This document shows, in pieces, positions 52,201 to 56,900 of a stretch of 64,000 nucleotides of DNA. Made by a program: the position numbers and the translations under genes. The DNA comes from Cosmopolites sordidus. Lineage: Eukaryota; Arthropoda; Insecta; Coleoptera; Curculionidae. The notes under the pieces are model-generated. The model saw only the letters and a list, made by a program, of their open reading frames with translations. It was not told the origin of the DNA and ran no database searches. How positions within the stretch are numbered: position 1 is the first letter of the stretch; every line of letters begins with the position of its first letter. The stretch spans positions 94,501 to 158,500 of the forward strand of contig JARFXV010000875.1 in NCBI GenBank assembly GCA_031761425.1, written 5' to 3'.

Positions 52201-53887
52201 AGTAATTTCCTAAAATGTGTATTTCAATAATTAATAAAGGTTTTTTTGATGAACGTCTCTCTTTTATTTTATCGCTATATTAATAAGAAACTTTCTTTTG
52301 GGACACCTTGTAGTATCGACTTATATATCATTTGCCGTGATGGAACAAAATATGTTTGCGATGCAAATTTGGGCGTTTCTGTTGTAAAACAGAATTAATT
52401 TTCACGTCATTTCTTATCAAAAGTTCTAAATCAATAATTGCCTAATAATGACAGCAAATTGTTAGCACGGTGTTCTTTTAATCAATGTCAGCGCTCGATG
52501 TGGTTTGGGCTAGTTCTTTACGCGTATTTCATGATCTTTAGCCCCGAATATTATTGAAAACAGTGCATTTTTATCATCCAATGTCCGTTGTTTCATAAAT
52601 GGACGATTTTGTCTTTAATTTCGTTTATTTTAGAAACATCATCAGAATGAAATTTAGTCAACTAATTGTGACATGCGCGTTCTGTTACCGCATAATCACC
52701 TTACACAGTACTTATCTTGTTATGTGCATCTCCAGCTCTTTTACTTTTATGGCAATAAAAAAGTAAACCTACTACACAACAGTAACTACCAAATAATATA
52801 ATCGGCATTAATAATGATTAATGAGATTAACCTCAGCAATAAAAAAAATTAATTTGATTATTGACATATATCTCGTGCGTCGCCAAAATCAGAACAAAAC
52901 CAAAAACAAAATTTTACTGGTAGGAAATTAAAAATTACAGAAAACTTTTTTGCATAGCCTAAGGAGGGGTGTAGAGTATATTATAGGAGGTTATACCCTT
53001 AGCCTGAGGCACTGTCTCACTATTCTTCTTGAATGGCCTACACGCTCTTTGTAACACCACCTTATTTAAATTTGAAAATGCTGTCTAAGTGGCTATCTAT
53101 ATAGGTGTATCAACAACACAACCACCGATATTCAACTTTCAATAGCGCTACATATGCAATAGATTTAGATCTGGACTATTAGGAGGTCATGCCCATGTTA
53201 TCCTACTGAAAGATTTATTAAGATTTACTATATTCGTCAGAACACATACGAGGGCTATTTTTTTAACCTTCGATGGTGCGAGATCTGGCCTGTACTCCGG
53301 GTGATCGAACATTTCCAACAATGAAACTGAATAAGGAGCTGTTCGGTTATTGCAGTAGTATGCGGTTTTGCGTTGTCATGAATCAAAGTAATTTCAAATG
53401 ACAGCATGTTCCTTCTTTTGTTAATGACGTAATTTTTGCTGCAATATTCCCTTCTGCCTGTAGAAAATGAATGACGCTTCGCAACTCGCACTTGGCGAGA
53501 TATCATTGATGCCGGCCATATTTAAGTACCTGCAGCTCAGCTCCAACTCATGTGTTAACTCGCCTTGGCAGACGTTATAGTAGGGTAGCTGCGCAGATCC
53601 ACTCCCTTATGCTTATCTAGTCACTTAGCAGAGCGATCGGAGGTTGAAAAAAAAATAGCCCTCGTACATAAATTTCTTTCATCACAGTTTCCTTCTTTTC
53701 AAAAACAACGGGATCACATCGCCCTCGCTTAACACAAGGACACCTAAGAATGTGAAAACTTGCCGGAAATTTCATCCTTTCATCCGTCTTCAGGGTCGTA
53801 GACAACACAGCGGTCTTTTTTGAAGCTGAATTTTGAAATTGATTTTTTTTGCCAGGGAAGATTCTGATGCTATCTGAATTCTCTATG

Positions 53888-53976
<89 letters not shown>

Positions 53977-56900
53977 CATATGTATATCATTGAACACAAA
54001 AGGCAATTGCAGTGACACTCTCGCTTTGAACTGACAGCCTCAGAAAGTAGTTACGTAGTTAGTAGGTACGACTACCACTTACAGCGTAGGTCTTCTGCAA
54101 CACACATTTTCGACCCCCCACACCCGCTTTTCTCTCCAAATTTTCGGCAAAAATTCTCTCTGAAATGAACTCTTGAGCTTTTTTTGAAACCTGTCAAGCG
54201 TTTTGCTGTATGATATTTTAAATTATTCTTCCTTGGCATGTTAGCGGAGCCTTCTTTGAACATCTCCGAAGATGTCCAGCGCGAAGCCTTTCAATTATCA
54301 GCATTCTTCGGTTACATAAGGCACATGATCTTAACAGTTTGACTACTTAGGGGCTATGCTGTTTTATCATATGGTTCTGGCTTACAACAATAACAAAAAC
54401 GAACTAGCACTGAGATATAATATGGCAGGAAATTCAAACTGAAAATTATTCGAATTTTGGCGACACACTCTATACAATTTCATATACTCACTTGTTACAC
54501 TTTAGTGTTACGCAATTGCATGACAAATCTTACCTTAAAATGCTAGAGGGCAGTCCTGATCCACTACTATTGATAGAATTTTGACTACTGCTACTACTGA
54601 TAATCGACATTGCGCTCTTCTCTTGATTACTGGCCAATGTGATGGGGCTCGAATATATACTGGGCGAGTCCAAAGAGGGTTTCACACTCGACGGGGCACT
54701 AGTCTTTTGTTTATTCTCTAACTTATTCAAATAACTTACATCACTACTCGATTTGCGACTCTTATCACTAACACTGGAGGAGTTCGTACTGGGTACCTTC
54801 ACTGTGGGTTGTATTGTCAATCCTGACGAGGATGAGTATTTTATCGAACTGTTTGACGGAGTTTTGCTGAAAAAATACAAAAGAAAAGGATTATCATCAT
54901 TAATATACGAAGATCGTTCAAAAAGTTCTTGACTTTACACAGAGATGGCGCACGTATGACAAAATGGTTATGATATTTGTCTAGGTCGATTCGTTAGATG
55001 GAATTCGTGAATTCGTTAGAAGTTTCAGACGCGTGTGTTTAGTCGTTTGTTTGTGGTGATCGAGTAAACAAGTTTTGACATATGTCCATTACATTTTACA
55101 TGCTGTATTAAGTATGAAAAAGCTTTCCGCCGCATGGGGCTGCGTTTGTTAACAGTCGATCAGAGGCGTATTCGAATGAACACGTTTCAAGAATGTTAGA
55201 TGAAATATGAGTTTACCATTACACAACAGAGACATAGCAGCAGTCAAACTACCTGTTAAATGGTAGCACCATTACCGAGGGATATTACATTTCATCAAGG
55301 GCGTAGCCAGGATATTTTCCAGCAGAAGGTAACACGAAAATTCCCAATATAAAGTACTTAATAAAAATGATTTTATTTAAACATTAAGTTCTGAAAACGT
55401 TAGAACTAATTAGTTGCAATAGTATTCGAATCAATCGAAAACTATTCGAATTCGAAAATCGAAATTCTGGCTAAACCTTCACAGAACTTCTTTTTCAAAT
55501 TTATTTTTTGCTTCCAAAACGCTCTTTCTAAGCACACTCATCATGCAAAGACCAACAAGCCGATTTTCTTTCATTGTCGACCGTAATAATGCTGAAATAC
55601 TTTTTGATGGTACACGTTGTGCAGGGCTGAACAAGTGAGATGAATAGAATCTATTTTATAATTGGGTAAAATAATCGCGTTTCTTCAACTAATGCAGCTA
55701 GTTCTATTTCTTTCAGTTCAGCTTTGACATATTTTTTCCTTTCTATCTGTTGTACCAAAGTTGTAGTAGCTACAAAAACTTTCAGTTTTTTTTAATCTTC
55801 GTATGTTATAGCAATTATGTATGTGAGGGTGCAACAATACGGGTAAGTTCTCCTCAGAAAAACGCTGTTTCAAAGATATTATTAATAAATTAATGTACTG
55901 TACTGGTGGATAGACACGATGCTTTTGCCGACTCGTAACTCGTGGATATTGAAATCTGTCTCAAGATCCCCAGCGAGTGTTTCCTTTTTCCTCTTCTGCC
56001 ACAACACTTTAGATTTCAACATCCGCATGCCCACGGTGTTTTTTCATAATATCTATGATTCTTTTTATATGGTTTGCACATTGAAGTAAGTCCAAACTTT
56101 TTGACTGTGGAGCGTTTACGAGCGGTTGCAGAAGTGCCAAATATTTTGCTATAAGACACACCAACAATGAATTCCCATTTTGTGGTAGCGCAGTGCATTT
56201 GAAAAGCAGCTTTTCTTGTTGCACCATTACGGCCTTTTGACAGTTTTTCAAGCGATATGATGATTTCCACATAATTTTCTTTGAATATAGCCATACTTTT
56301 ATATTTTTGAGAATAAAATATATTTGGTATGCACTTTCGACGAACGGCTGATTCTCGGAAGAATTTTGTTATCGTTTTTATTGTGGAAACCTTATTACGT
56401 ATCACTGCTATTTCGTTTAAGTCATTCATAACTAAGTTCAGATTGTAACTAACACAGCGAAAATTTAGCTCCCTCATATACTTATCTTCGAGAATTTTCT
56501 GCACACCACTATCTTTTCTTGCCATAGTAAAACACCCAGCATATTCTTGTCCAACGTATTTTTTTTTGGATCAAAGCCTACGTTTTCTATAAAGGTGTTA
56601 ATTCCACTCAATTAATTGAGCGGATTTGATTAATCACAAATTAATCTCATTACAATGGAAAGTTGCTCTTTCCCTGATATGTCACTGCTCTAGTATGCCA
56701 GAATAGTATAAGCACATGCATTATTTACGTGATTAGTGATGTCGTCTCTAATGGCGTCTCCACATAGGCTGATTATTTGATTTTGAATCTGTGGTGACAT
56801 GTAGGTTGCATTTTTCGCGCCCTTCTCTATGTGCTCTTTCAAAATGCTGTCACCAGCGTCAATTTTGAGTTTGATCAAATCTTCAATAACACCTTCATAA

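Larger units (their letters stand above)
38936..54533. other. toutatis intron 2 (15.6 kb), almost entirely transposons
   Basis: Recognised contents are listed separately. Unassigned gaps: 38936-39690 (with a 65-bp direct repeat at 39229-39345), 43513-44110, 46490-47061, 49552-50337, 52313-53248 and 53665-53888. None shows a conserved coding signal. 46640-46760 resembles transposon end sequence. Confidence 0.75.

Noticed and set aside
53617..54034. Open frames on both strands with YIYIYI runs
   Set aside because: Again the (TA)n tract; the flanks have no domain.
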